Below the pieces are notes generated by a model. It had not been told where the DNA came from, did not search any database, and was given only the letters and a program-made list of their open reading frames with translations. Made by a program: the position numbers and the translations under genes. From Stakelama saccharophila (GTDB lineage: Bacteria; Pseudomonadota; Alphaproteobacteria; Sphingomonadales; Sphingomonadaceae), in assembly GCF_032229225.1 (NCBI RefSeq), contig NZ_CP135076.1, forward strand, positions 1 to 64,000: 64,000 bases of DNA. Reading direction: 5' to 3'. Of this stretch, positions 44,917 to 53,663 are shown in pieces (the first letter of the stretch is position 1; each line of letters starts with the position of its first letter).

Positions 44917-45821
44917 TCGTGGGTGCGACCGAAATCCTCGCGCGCATCGTCCTGTCCCTGCTCGACGATCGAGCGGCGGATCGCGCGGGTGCGGCTGAAC
45001 AGCTCGAACAGCGCGTCGCCCTTGCCCCAGCGGATCGCGCGCTGCAGCGCGGTCAGATCCTCGGAGAAGCGTTGCAGCATCTCCAGCACCGCCTCCCGGT
45101 TGGTCAGGAACACGTCGCGCCACATCGTCGGATCGGACGCGGCGATGCGGGTGAAGTCGCGGAAACCGCCGGCGGAATATTTGATCACCTCGGTCTCTGT
45201 CACTTCCTCGAGATCGGAGGCGGTGCCGACGATGGTATAGGCGATCAGGTGCGGCAGATGGCTGGTGACGGCGAGGACGCGGTCGTGATGTGCCGGCGCC
45301 ATGCGCTCCACATCGGCGCCCAGCCGCCGCCAGAATTCGGCGACGCGCTCGACCGCGAGTTCCGGCGTGCCTTCGTCCGGCGTCAGAATGCACCAGCGGC
45401 CGTGGAACAGCGTGGCGAAGCCGGCATCCGGTCCGCTGCGCTCTGTGCCCGCCACCGGGTGGGCGGGAACGATGATAGCGCCCGGCAACGCCTCGGCAAG
45501 CGCTGCCGCGACGCTTTCCTTGCATGACCCGACATCGCTGACGATCGCGTCGGCGGGAAGGTCCTCGGCAAATTCGGCCGCCGCTGCGCCCATTGCGCCG
45601 ACCGGCACGCACAGGATGACGAGATCGGCGTCGATCACCGCCGCGCCGGCGCTGTCGGCGATGTCGTCGCACAAGCCGATTTCGACCGCGCGCTCGCGCA
45701 CGTCCGGATCGGCATCATGGCCCGTGACCTCGACGCTCGGCATTTCCGCCCGGATGCCGCGCGCGATCGACGAGCCGATCAGCCCCAGCCCGATGATCGT
45801 GACACGCGCAAAGGGCAGCAT
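44913..45821 (-). CDS. tyrC: prephenate/arogenate dehydrogenase
   Basis: 302 aa NAD(P)-dependent enzyme of tyrosine synthesis. N-terminal Rossmann loop VTIIGLGLIGSSIARGI, then DVGSCKESVAAAL, the substrate-binding AHPVAGTERSGPDAGFATLF and catalytic His in SHLPHLIAYTIVG. No chorismate mutase or ACT domain. ATG overlaps hisC stop (ATGA), so the two are translationally coupled. Confidence 0.93.
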   Translation of the reverse strand: MLPFARVTIIGLGLIGSSIARGIRAEMPSVEVTGHDADPDVRERAVEIGLCDDIADSAGAAVIDADLVILCVPVGAMGAAAAEFAEDLPADAIVSDVGSCKESVAAALAEALPGAIIVPAHPVAGTERSGPDAGFATLFHGRWCILTPDEGTPELAVERVAEFWRRLGADVERMAPAHHDRVLAVTSHLPHLIAYTIVGTASDLEEVTETEVIKYSAGGFRDFTRIAASDPTMWRDVFLTNREAVLEMLQRFSEDLTALQRAIRWGKGDALFELFSRTRAIRRSIVEQGQDDAREDFGRTHD

Positions 45822-46915
45822 CAGCCGGTCACGATCTCACGCAGCGCCGCCGCCACGCCGCGCACCTCATCCTCGGTGCCGATCGAGATACGCAGCCCGT
45901 TGCCGAGGCCCTGCCCCGGCAGCCAGCGGGTGATATAGCCTTTGTCCATCAGCGCCTTGTACGCGGTTTCGGCGCTCACTTCGCCCTCGAACAGGACGAG
46001 CAGGAAATTGGCTTTGGACGGTACGGCGCGCAGACCGGCATTGCCGAGGCTTTCGACCTGTTCGGTGAACCAGCCGAGCCATTTGCGGTTGTGCTCGCGG
46101 CTGGCGTCGGTGAAATCATCGTCGCCCAGCGCCGCGATCGCCGCCTGCTGACCGGCGGTGGTGACGTTGAACGGCGCGCGGATGCGGTGCATCGCGCCGA
46201 TGATATCGGCACTGGCATAACCCCAGCCGATCCGCTCGGCGGCCAGACCGTAGATCTTTGAAAAGGTGCGCGTAACGAGCACGTTGGGCTGATCACAAGC
46301 CAGCTTCAGCCCGTGATCGTCCTCTTGCCGGGTCAGATATTCCGAATAGGCATGATCGAGGACGAGCAGCACCGACTTCGGCAGGTTCGCGTGCAGCCGG
46401 GCGATTTCCTCGCGCGGGGTGAAGGTGCCCGTGGGATTGTTCGGATTGGCGACGAAGACGACGCGCGTGCGATCGGTGACGGCGGCGAGGATCGCGTCGA
46501 CATCGGTGGCATAGTCGGTGTCGGGCGCGACCACCGGCGTCGCGCCGACGCGCCGCGCGGCGATCTCGTACACCGCAAAGCCGTAGCGCACGAAGATGAT
46601 CTCGTCCCCCGGCCCTGCGAACGCGCCGGCCGCGAGGTGGAGCACCTCGTCCGATCCGGTGCCGTAGATGATCCGCGCGGGGTCCAGCCCGTGTTTCGCC
46701 GCCAGCGCCTCGCGCAGTTCGGCGGCGCCCGCATCGGGATAGCGTTCGAGGCTGCGATCGGCGCCATCGAACGCCGCGCGCGCCTTTGCCGAGGTGCCGA
46801 GCGGGTTTTCGTTGGACGACAGCTTGGCGACCTTGCGGCCGTCATCGGTGGTCGAACGCCCCGGCACATAGGGGGCAATTTCCATGATCCAGGGCTTGGG
46901 CTGTGGTGCGGTCAT
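45821..46915 (-). CDS. hisC: histidinol-phosphate aminotransferase
   Basis: Class II PLP aminotransferase, 364 aa. [19 protein letters not shown] at the N-terminus, [18 protein letters not shown], and the PLP lysine in [20 protein letters not shown]. Its coupling to tyrC suggests it also transaminates aromatic keto acids, as known for HisC-like enzymes paired with TyrA/TyrC. ATG 46915 selected over a slightly longer frame. Confidence 0.92.
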   Translation of the reverse strand: MTAPQPKPWIMEIAPYVPGRSTTDDGRKVAKLSSNENPLGTSAKARAAFDGADRSLERYPDAGAAELREALAAKHGLDPARIIYGTGSDEVLHLAAGAFAGPGDEIIFVRYGFAVYEIAARRVGATPVVAPDTDYATDVDAILAAVTDRTRVVFVANPNNPTGTFTPREEIARLHANLPKSVLLVLDHAYSEYLTRQEDDHGLKLACDQPNVLVTRTFSKIYGLAAERIGWGYASADIIGAMHRIRAPFNVTTAGQQAAIAALGDDDFTDASREHNRKWLGWFTEQVESLGNAGLRAVPSKANFLLVLFEGEVSAETAYKALMDKGYITRWLPGQGLGNGLRISIGTEDEVRGVAAALREIVTG

Positions 46916-46980
46916 GCGCGGCGGGATGGCGCAAGCGGGCGACGATGGCAAGGCTGCGCGGCGTCGTCACGCACCTCGCC

Positions 46981-47099
46981 TCCGTCATCCCGGACTTGAT
47001 CCGGGATCCATTGGCGCTCGCGCGACAATTTGGGCGAAGCGTCGAATGGATCCCTGAATCCAGTTCAGGGCAGGCTCTGACTTTCGTCAGGATGACGGA
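46981..47099. repeat. REP-like intergenic palindromic element
   Basis: Imperfect ~119-base palindrome with outer arms TCCGTCATCC (46981-46990) and GGATGACGGA (47090-47099) and inner GATCCGGGATCCATT / AATGGATCCCTGAAT arms. The GTCATCC...GGATGAC design is a dispersed repeat seen in many proteobacterial genomes. It lies between hisC and metX. Confidence 0.8.
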
Positions 47100-47147
47100 A
47101 GGGTGAGCATGCTTGAACCCGGCACCGACCCCGCCTAACGCATCGCC

Positions 47148-48281
47148 ATGTCGTCCGACCCGCGTTTCGGCCTCCGCCGCCATGTCACCTTGCCGGGGCC
47201 GCTCGCCCTCGACAGTGGCGCGACGCTGGCGCCGGTCGAGATCGGCTACGAGACCTATGGCGCGCTCAACGAGGATGCGAGCAACGCCGTCCTGATCTGT
47301 CACGCGCTGACCGGCGACCAGCATGTCGCCTCCGACCATCCGATTACGGGCAAGCCCGGCTGGTGGACGCGCATGATCGGGCCGGGCAAGCCGATCGATC
47401 CGATACGGCATTTCATCGTCTGCGCGAACGTCATCGGCAGTTGCATGGGCTCCTCCGGCCCGGCAACGATCGATCCGGCGACGGGCGCGCCGTTCGGCAT
47501 GGCGTTTCCCGTCATCACCATCCGCGACATGGTGCGCGCGCAAGGCGCGTTGCTCGATCATCTCGGCGTTCAGCGGCTGAAGGCGGTGGTCGGCGGGTCG
47601 ATGGGCGGGATGCAGGCGCTGAGCTGGCCGGCAACCTTCCCTGCCCGTGTCGGCGCGGTGGTGGTGATCGCCTCGACCTCGCGCCACTCGGCCCAGAATA
47701 TCGCCTATCACGAGGTCGGGCGGCAGGCGATCATGGCCGATCCGAAATGGCGCGGCGGAGACTATTACACCGCGAACGATCCGCCGAGCGCGGGCCTCGC
47801 CGTCGCACGGATGGCGGCGCACATCACCTATCTGTCCGAAGCCGGGCTGACCGAGAAGTTCGGACGCCGCTTCCAGGCCCGTAAAAACGGCGAGGCGGGG
47901 GCGAAGTCGTTCGGCTTCGACGCCGATTTCCAGGTCGAGAGCTATCTGCGCCACCAGGGCCTGTCGTTCAGCGACCGCTTCGACGCCAATTCCTATCTCT
48001 ATATCACCCGCGCGCTCGATTATTTCGACCTGGCCGAGGAACATGGCGGCATGCTGGCGAATGCGTTTCGAGAGACGCAGGCGCGGTTCTGCGTCGTCAG
48101 TTTCGACAGCGACTGGCTCTATCCCACCCGCGAATCACGCACGATCGTGAAGGCGCTCAACGCGGCGGGACGCCATGTCAGCTTCGTCGAATTGTCGAGT
48201 CCGTTCGGCCATGACGCCTTCCTGCTCGATTCGCCCGAACTCAACCGCGTGGTCGACGGCTTTCTGAGGACGGGAGAATGA
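47148..48281 (+). CDS. metX: homoserine O-acetyltransferase
   Basis: 377 aa alpha/beta-hydrolase; first committed step of methionine synthesis. Nucleophile elbow [12 protein letters not shown] with the catalytic Ser at ~147, Asp in SFDSDWLYP and His in GHDAFLL. The [17 protein letters not shown]-type segment is family-specific. metX-acetyltransferase-metW is the gene order here. Confidence 0.96.
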   Translation: MSSDPRFGLRRHVTLPGPLALDSGATLAPVEIGYETYGALNEDASNAVLICHALTGDQHVASDHPITGKPGWWTRMIGPGKPIDPIRHFIVCANVIGSCMGSSGPATIDPATGAPFGMAFPVITIRDMVRAQGALLDHLGVQRLKAVVGGSMGGMQALSWPATFPARVGAVVVIASTSRHSAQNIAYHEVGRQAIMADPKWRGGDYYTANDPPSAGLAVARMAAHITYLSEAGLTEKFGRRFQARKNGEAGAKSFGFDADFQVESYLRHQGLSFSDRFDANSYLYITRALDYFDLAEEHGGMLANAFRETQARFCVVSFDSDWLYPTRESRTIVKALNAAGRHVSFVELSSPFGHDAFLLDSPELNRVVDGFLRTGE

Positions 48282-48709
48282 TCGAACTTTCCGACGACCG
48301 CGACCGGCTCGATATCGAGCGCATCCACGGCTGGCTCGCATCGAGCTACTGGTCGCCCGGCATCGGGCGCGAGCGCGTCGAACGGGCGATCGCCGGCTCG
48401 CATTGCCTCGGCGCCTACCACGAGGGAACGCAGGTCGGCTTTTCGCGGATGATCACCGATCATGCGACCTTCGGCTGGCTCAGCGATGTTTGGGTCGATG
48501 CGGACGTGCGCGGGCAGGGGATCGGCCGGCGCATGGTGCGCTGGTTCCTCGACCATCCGGACTTTCAGGACATCCGACGGATGGCGCTCGTAACGCGCGA
48601 CGCGCACGGCGTCTATGCAACACTTGGCTTCGGTCCGCCGGCGCGGCCGGAGCTGTTCATGGAGCGCCTGTCGGAAGAGGCGAAGGCATGGCTGGCATCG
48701 GGGCGATGA
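48278..48709 (+). CDS. GNAT-family N-acetyltransferase
   Basis: 143 aa. Acetyl-CoA loop [20 protein letters not shown] at ~75-94 matches motif A (Q/R-x-x-G-x-G/A). Preceding [10 protein letters not shown] and following [20 protein letters not shown] are typical of the YjbA/ElaA-like branch. The substrate is unknown. It overlaps both metX and metW by 4 bases (ATGA), an unusual insertion into metXW. Confidence 0.88.
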   Translation: MIELSDDRDRLDIERIHGWLASSYWSPGIGRERVERAIAGSHCLGAYHEGTQVGFSRMITDHATFGWLSDVWVDADVRGQGIGRRMVRWFLDHPDFQDIRRMALVTRDAHGVYATLGFGPPARPELFMERLSEEAKAWLASGR

Positions 48710-49311
48710 CCGGTCTTCGCCCCGATCTGGCGGTGATCGCCCGCAATGTCGCCGAGGGCACGCGCGTGCTCGATATCGGCTGCGGCGACGGCGCGCTGAT
48801 GGCGGCGCTGCGCGACACGCGGGGGGTGGATGCGCGCGGGCTGGAGATCGATCCGGTCAATGTCGCAGCCGCGGTCGCGCGCGGCCTGTCGGTGGTGCAG
48901 GGCGATGCCGATACCGACCTCGCCGACTATCCCGACCAGAGCTTCGATTACGCGATCCTCAGCCAGACGCTGCAGACATCGACGCGGCCGGGAGCCGTCC
49001 TGAACGACCTGTTGCGGATCGGGCGGCGGGCCTTCGTGTCCTTTCCCAATTTCGCGCACTGGCGGGTGCGGCTGTCGCTCCTTTGGGGCGGACGCATGCC
49101 GGTGACGCGGCTGCTGCCCGAACGCTGGTACGAGACGCCGAATATCCATCACGTCACCATTGATGACTTTCGCGCCATGGTGGCCGAACGCGGCGTCGTG
49201 GTTGAGCGGTCCTGGTTCCTGTCGGGCGACAAGCGCACCGGTTCAGCCGCGGCCAATCTGTTCGCCGAACACGCGGTATTCCTGCTCAGCCGCAACTCGC
49301 GACCGCGTTAG
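48706..49311 (+). CDS. metW: methionine biosynthesis protein MetW
   Basis: 201 aa SAM-methyltransferase-fold protein. SAM loop VLDIGCGDGALMAALRD at ~20-36, LEIDPVNVAAAVARGLSVVQ, DYAILSQTLQ and NFAHWRVRLSLLWGGRMPVT. MetW is needed with MetX for homoserine acetylation in related bacteria. The TAG stop overlaps the TAA stop of the convergent DUF1206 gene. Confidence 0.94.
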   Translation: MTGLRPDLAVIARNVAEGTRVLDIGCGDGALMAALRDTRGVDARGLEIDPVNVAAAVARGLSVVQGDADTDLADYPDQSFDYAILSQTLQTSTRPGAVLNDLLRIGRRAFVSFPNFAHWRVRLSLLWGGRMPVTRLLPERWYETPNIHHVTIDDFRAMVAERGVVVERSWFLSGDKRTGSAAANLFAEHAVFLLSRNSRPR

Positions 49312-50108
49312 ATCGGCCGGGCAGTGCCACCGGTGATGCGGTCGATGACGTTCTGATCGCGAATCTTGCGATAGCGCGCCATCACCAGGCTGAAGATGCC
49401 GAAGACGAGCAGGCCGGCGGCGACGGCCTGATAGAGCCAGGTCATGCTTTGCAGCGATTCCAGCGCTGCCTGGAATCCGATCTGCTGCGCATCGGTGCTC
49501 CACGCCGATTCGAGGATGTGCCATCCTAACACCAGGAACACCACCGCGCGCGCGGCATAGCCGATCCGGCCCACCGCTTCCGCCCAGCGCGGCGCGTCGA
49601 TGTCGAGCAGATACATGAAATTGGCGGTCGCGGCCTTCACCGCCTGGTTGAAGGCCGCCCCGACGAAGCCGATGCCGATCAGGCCGAGCACGATCCAGCC
49701 GCCGGGGAAATCCATGATGGTTTCCGCCGCCTGCGTCCCGCCGCTGGAGCCTCCGGCGCCGCCGCCGCTATCCAGTGCAAGCCTGACCGCCAGATAGGCC
49801 AGGACGAGATGTGCGATGCCGCTGCCGACATGGCCGACCCGCTTCGCCATGCCCGTCCAGCCGGCGCCGGCGCCCTGAATGTCGAGCGCCGCGCCATAGA
49901 TGCGGAAGATGCCGTAGCCGATCAGGCCGACAGCGGTGGCGATCAGGACGACCCTCCCCGCGGGCAGGTTGCGGATGTCGTCGAGCACGCTTGCCGTTCC
50001 CTCGGCATGCGCGGTCGCGAGCGTCAGATAGCCTAGCAGGAAATAGACGAGCGCCCGGGCGAGATATCCGGCCCGGGCGAAGTGCTCCAATCGTGCGATT
50101 CGCTTCAC
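49308..50108 (-). CDS. DUF1206 domain-containing membrane protein
   Basis: 266 aa, with six hydrophobic segments grouped in three two-helix repeats, each starting with an R-x-G/A-Y pattern (for example EHFARAGYLARALVYFLLGY and RVGHVGSGIAHLVLAYLAVR). Function is unknown. The GTG at 50108 follows AGAAGG; the frame stays open upstream but only over low-complexity sequence. Confidence 0.83.
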   Translation of the reverse strand: MKRIARLEHFARAGYLARALVYFLLGYLTLATAHAEGTASVLDDIRNLPAGRVVLIATAVGLIGYGIFRIYGAALDIQGAGAGWTGMAKRVGHVGSGIAHLVLAYLAVRLALDSGGGAGGSSGGTQAAETIMDFPGGWIVLGLIGIGFVGAAFNQAVKAATANFMYLLDIDAPRWAEAVGRIGYAARAVVFLVLGWHILESAWSTDAQQIGFQAALESLQSMTWLYQAVAAGLLVFGIFSLVMARYRKIRDQNVIDRITGGTARPI

Positions 50109-50175
50109 GGCTCGTACCTTCTCCCATTTTGAAGAAGGGGAGCGCGCGAGCCGGCGCCAAGTTCCCGTTACGCGA

Positions 50176-50700
50176 TCAGAACGGCACGTCGTCGTCGAGA
50201 TCGTCCGGGAAGCCGCCGCCGAAATCGGTGCCGCCCATGCCGCCCGACTTGTCCCCGCCCGAATTGAACGAGCCGCCGCGGCCCGAGGACTGGCCGCCGA
50301 AATCACTGCCGCCGCCCCAGTCGGAGCCACCGCCGCCGCCCTGGCCGCCGGGGCTGTCGAGCATGGTCATCGCGCCGTTGAACCCTTGCAGCACGACCTC
50401 GGTCGAATAGCGGTCATTGCCCGACTGGTCCTGCCACTTCCGCGTCTGGAGCTGGCCTTCGATATAGACCTTCGATCCCTTGCGCAGATAGCGCTCGGCG
50501 ATGTTGGCGAGGCCTTCGTTGAAGATCGCGACCGAATGCCACTCGGTCTTTTCGCGGCGCTCGCCGGTATTGCGGTCCTTCCACTGCTCCGAGGTGGCGA
50601 TGCGCAGGTTCACCACCTTGCCGCCATTCTGGAAGGTGCGGCTTTCGGGATCGCGGCCGAGATTGCCGATCAGGATCACCTTGTTCACGCTGCCGGCCAT
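50176..50700 (-). CDS. ssb: single-stranded DNA-binding protein
   Basis: 174 aa. OB fold from [20 protein letters not shown] to about residue 108, with [20 protein letters not shown] and [15 protein letters not shown], then a Gly/Ser-rich linker and the acidic tail DDLDDDVPF, which recruits partner proteins in the family. RBS GAGAGAAG precedes the ATG at 50700. Confidence 0.96.
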   Translation of the reverse strand: MAGSVNKVILIGNLGRDPESRTFQNGGKVVNLRIATSEQWKDRNTGERREKTEWHSVAIFNEGLANIAERYLRKGSKVYIEGQLQTRKWQDQSGNDRYSTEVVLQGFNGAMTMLDSPGGQGGGGGSDWGGGSDFGGQSSGRGGSFNSGGDKSGGMGGTDFGGGFPDDLDDDVPF

Positions 50701-50713
50701 TTCGCTTCTCTCC

Positions 50714-52576
50714 CTACAATCCGAGTGCCACGGCGAGCCAGTATGTCGCCCCTGCCGCGATGTAGGCGAGCACGAACAAATAGCCAACCATGAAGGCGGG
50801 CCATTTCCATCCATTCGTCTCCCGCCTGGTAATCGCGATGGTCGAAATGCACTGCGGCGCGAAGACGAACCACATCAGGAAGGCGAGCGCGGTTGGCAGG
50901 GTCCAGCGCTTGCGCAGGTTCGACACGATCTCGCGCTCGCCGGCACTGGCATCCGGATTGTCGACGGCATAGACCGTGCCGATCGCCGACACCGCCACCT
51001 CGCGCGCCGACATGGCGGGGAGAAGCGCGAGCGCGATGTCCCGGTTGAAGCCGATCGGCGAGACCACCTTTTCGATCTGGTGGCCGATGCGCCCGGCGAT
51101 CGAATAATCAACCGGCGAGACGTCCGATCCGGCAGGCGGCTTGGGAAAGCTCAGCAACAGCCAGAGGATGATCGTGGTGAAGGCGATGATGGTGCCGGCG
51201 CGCTTCAGGAAGATGCGCGCGCGTTGCCACAGGCCCAGCGCGAGATCATCGAGCCGCGGCCACTGATATTTGGGCATCTCCATCATGAAGCCCGACGATT
51301 CGCCCCTGGTGACCGTCCGCCTGAGCACGAGCGCGGCGACGAAGGCGCCGACGATGCCCATGACGTAAAGGCCGAACAGCACCAGCCCCTGCAGCCCGAT
51401 GCCCGGCAGGACCTGGCGCGCCGGGATCATCGCGCCGATGATGATGGCATAGACCGGAAGGCGCGCGGAGCACGTCATCAGCGGTGCGATCAGAATGGTG
51501 GTCAGCCGGTCCTTCTCGTCGTCGATGGTACGCGTCGCCATGATGCCGGGCACGGCGCAGGCGAAGGAGGACAGAAGCGGAATGAAGGCGCGTCCCGACA
51601 GCCCTGCCGCCGCCATCAGCCGGTCCATCAGGAAGGCGGCGCGGACCATGTATCCGCTCGCTTCCAGCACGAGGATGAAGGCGAACAATATCAGGATCTG
51701 CGGCAGGAACACGACCACCGCCCCCACCCCGGCGATCAGTCCGTCGACGATCAACGAGCGAACGAATCCCTGCGGCAGCGCGTCGCCGACCGCACCGCCG
51801 AGCCACGCCATGCCGTCCTCGATCCAGGCGATCGGCGCTTCCGACCAGGCGAACACCGCCTGGAACATGACGAACAGCAGCGCGAACAGCAGGACCGATC
51901 CGAACACCGGATGGAGCGCGACCGCGTCGATGCGGTGTGTCCAGCGCCGGGTGGCGGTTTCGGAAACGGTGGCCGCTTCGGACAGTGCGCGCGCGCGGCG
52001 TTGCAGCGTCACAATGTCGTCGTCGATATGGCCGTCGCTGGGGCGCACCCGTTTCGCGCCGGGATGCACCGCCGCCGCCATCGCCGCCTTCAATTCCTCC
52101 AGGCCGCGCCGGCGCACCGCCACGGTGGGAATCACAGGGACACCGAGTTCGGCCTCCAGCACCCCGGGATCGAGCGTCAGCCCGTCGCGCTCGGCAAGGT
52201 CGATCATGTTGAGCGCCACCACCACCGGCAGGCCGAGCGACACCAGTTGCAGCGTGAAGCGCAGATGGTTGTCGAGATTGGCGGCATCGACCACCACGAC
52301 GATGGCATCGGGCAGCCGCTCGCCCTCCTGCGCGCCGATGACGACGTCGCGCGTGACCTGCTCGTCGGGGCTGGACGGTTCGAGGCTGTAGGCGCCGGGA
52401 AGGTCGACCAGCTCGACCGGACGGCCGTCGGCCAGCGCCATGCGTCCGGCGTGGCGTTCGACGGTGACGCCGGGATAGTTGCCCACCTTCTGCCGCGCGC
52501 CGGTCAGCGCGTTGAACAGGGCGCTCTTGCCGGCATTGGGATTACCGACCAGCGCGACGAGAGGCGCAGGCGTCAT
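50714..52576 (-). CDS. feoB: ferrous iron transport protein B
   Basis: 620 aa inner-membrane Fe(II) transporter with an N-terminal G domain: G1 [16 protein letters not shown] at ~11-26, G3 DLPG, G4 [10 protein letters not shown]. About eight transmembrane segments follow from ~residue 210, with the [20 protein letters not shown] Gate region. Shorter than E. coli FeoB (773 aa) but complete for this subtype. It follows feoA by 25 bases. Confidence 0.95.
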   Translation of the reverse strand: MTPAPLVALVGNPNAGKSALFNALTGARQKVGNYPGVTVERHAGRMALADGRPVELVDLPGAYSLEPSSPDEQVTRDVVIGAQEGERLPDAIVVVVDAANLDNHLRFTLQLVSLGLPVVVALNMIDLAERDGLTLDPGVLEAELGVPVIPTVAVRRRGLEELKAAMAAAVHPGAKRVRPSDGHIDDDIVTLQRRARALSEAATVSETATRRWTHRIDAVALHPVFGSVLLFALLFVMFQAVFAWSEAPIAWIEDGMAWLGGAVGDALPQGFVRSLIVDGLIAGVGAVVVFLPQILILFAFILVLEASGYMVRAAFLMDRLMAAAGLSGRAFIPLLSSFACAVPGIMATRTIDDEKDRLTTILIAPLMTCSARLPVYAIIIGAMIPARQVLPGIGLQGLVLFGLYVMGIVGAFVAALVLRRTVTRGESSGFMMEMPKYQWPRLDDLALGLWQRARIFLKRAGTIIAFTTIILWLLLSFPKPPAGSDVSPVDYSIAGRIGHQIEKVVSPIGFNRDIALALLPAMSAREVAVSAIGTVYAVDNPDASAGEREIVSNLRKRWTLPTALAFLMWFVFAPQCISTIAITRRETNGWKWPAFMVGYLFVLAYIAAGATYWLAVALGL

Positions 52577-52601
52577 CAGTCAGGTCGATCGGGCAAAAGG
52601 A

Positions 52602-52865
52602 TCAGGGAAGGACGTGGATCGCCCCCGCGACATGGCGCCGGAGTGCGATCGTCATGCGGCCGATCCGGCAGGCGACGGGGCCACGCCCGAACGCTGCCTG
52701 GTGCATCATCTCCACGCCGACGCCTTCGTCGAGCCCCAGTTCGCGCAGGCGGCGCGCCTCCGGCCTGGCCAGCATTTCCCAGTCGATCGCTGCCACTTTC
52801 GCCGCCGTACGGCGCGGAAGCTGCGACAGGCGAATCGGCGGAGCGATGGTGGTGGCTACGTTCAT
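52602..52865 (-). CDS. feoA: ferrous iron transport protein A
   Basis: 87 aa SH3-like cytosolic partner of FeoB. Core ARRLRELGLDEGVGVEMMHQ with MTIALRRHVAGAIHVLP. The ATG at 52865 gives MNVATTIAPPIRLSQL but overlaps a Fur-like box; a TTG at 52883 behind GAGGGGAG is the alternative. Short N-terminal extension relative to other FeoA. Confidence 0.85.
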   Translation of the reverse strand: MNVATTIAPPIRLSQLPRRTAAKVAAIDWEMLARPEARRLRELGLDEGVGVEMMHQAAFGRGPVACRIGRMTIALRRHVAGAIHVLP

Positions 52866-52881
52866 AATGAGAGTGAGTATC
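52863..52881 (-). promoter_or_regulatory. Fur-like box at the feoA start
   Basis: Minus strand GATACTCACTCTCATTATG matches the 19-base E. coli Fur consensus (GATAATGATAATCATTATC) at 13 positions. It overlaps the feoA start codon, so iron-dependent repression of feoAB is likely, either by promoter occlusion around a leaderless start or by roadblock. Confidence 0.65.
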
Positions 52882-52936
52882 AATAACTCCCCTCAAAGGA
52901 AAGGCCTAAATGGGCGATCCGCTGCAAACGCCCGCT

Positions 52937-53608
52937 TCAGATGGCCGGATAGCGCAGCCGACCGACGAAGCGCGACAGGCTGATCCGCCGGTCCCGGCCG
53001 CGACCGAGCCACTTCGCCTTCGCCTTTTCGAACCGCATGATGCCCTCGATCCGCCGCGCGAGGAAGGCCCGCGTCTGGGCCCACCTTTCCGATTCGTCGT
53101 CGAGGAAGACGGTGATGGTCGCGGCATAGACGCCGGCCAGGATGCCGCGCTTGGTATAATGGTTGTAGTCGGTGGCCACATCGCCCGCGAGGCGCCACAT
53201 CCGATCGGCCGAGCGCCAGCCCAGCTTCGCCGCCCGCGCCACATTCTGCGGCATGGCGAGTACCGCGACGGCGCGGCGCAACGCCTCGCGCTCACCCGCC
53301 AGCAGTTCGAGCCGCTTTTCGACAAGCGCCGCGATCCGCTCGCGAATCTTCATCTCGGCCAACGCCTCGGCGGGCAAGGCCTCTGCCATGCGCGCATCGA
53401 TATACGCGAACCAGGCGTCGATCAGGTCGACAGCGCCGCCGGGGAAGGCCAGCCGCGCGACATCGGCGTCGACACCCACCGTCCGCGCCGCGGCGTCGAC
53501 CGCCTTGGGCGACCAGCCGTCGAACGCGGCGTTGACCGGAAGCTCCGGCGCCAGGGCGGCGCGGATCTCGTCGAGCGTGGCATCGGCGGAAAGGGTCGTG
53601 GCGGCCAT
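52937..53608 (-). CDS. COQ9 family protein
   Basis: 223 aa. TLDEIRAALAPELPVNAAFD at the start, then GGAVDLIDAWFAYIDARMAE, and a C-terminal region with LAGDVATDYNHYTKRGILAG, GVYAATITVFLDDESERWA and ARRIEGIMRFEKAKAKW, all as in ubiquinone biosynthesis protein COQ9, a lipid-binding TetR-fold protein. Three consecutive ATG codons exist (53614, 53611, 53608); the third has the best spacing from GAGGAG. Confidence 0.92.
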   Translation of the reverse strand: MAATTLSADATLDEIRAALAPELPVNAAFDGWSPKAVDAAARTVGVDADVARLAFPGGAVDLIDAWFAYIDARMAEALPAEALAEMKIRERIAALVEKRLELLAGEREALRRAVAVLAMPQNVARAAKLGWRSADRMWRLAGDVATDYNHYTKRGILAGVYAATITVFLDDESERWAQTRAFLARRIEGIMRFEKAKAKWLGRGRDRRISLSRFVGRLRYPAI

Positions 53609-53663
53609 CATCATCTCCTCGCGGCACCGATATAAGCGGTGGCGTCGGCTGCGTCACGCCGTG

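Noticed and set aside
46916-47147. SAM-II or SAM/SAH riboswitch before metX
   Set aside because: The space is taken by a REP-like palindrome and neither riboswitch core could be recognised.
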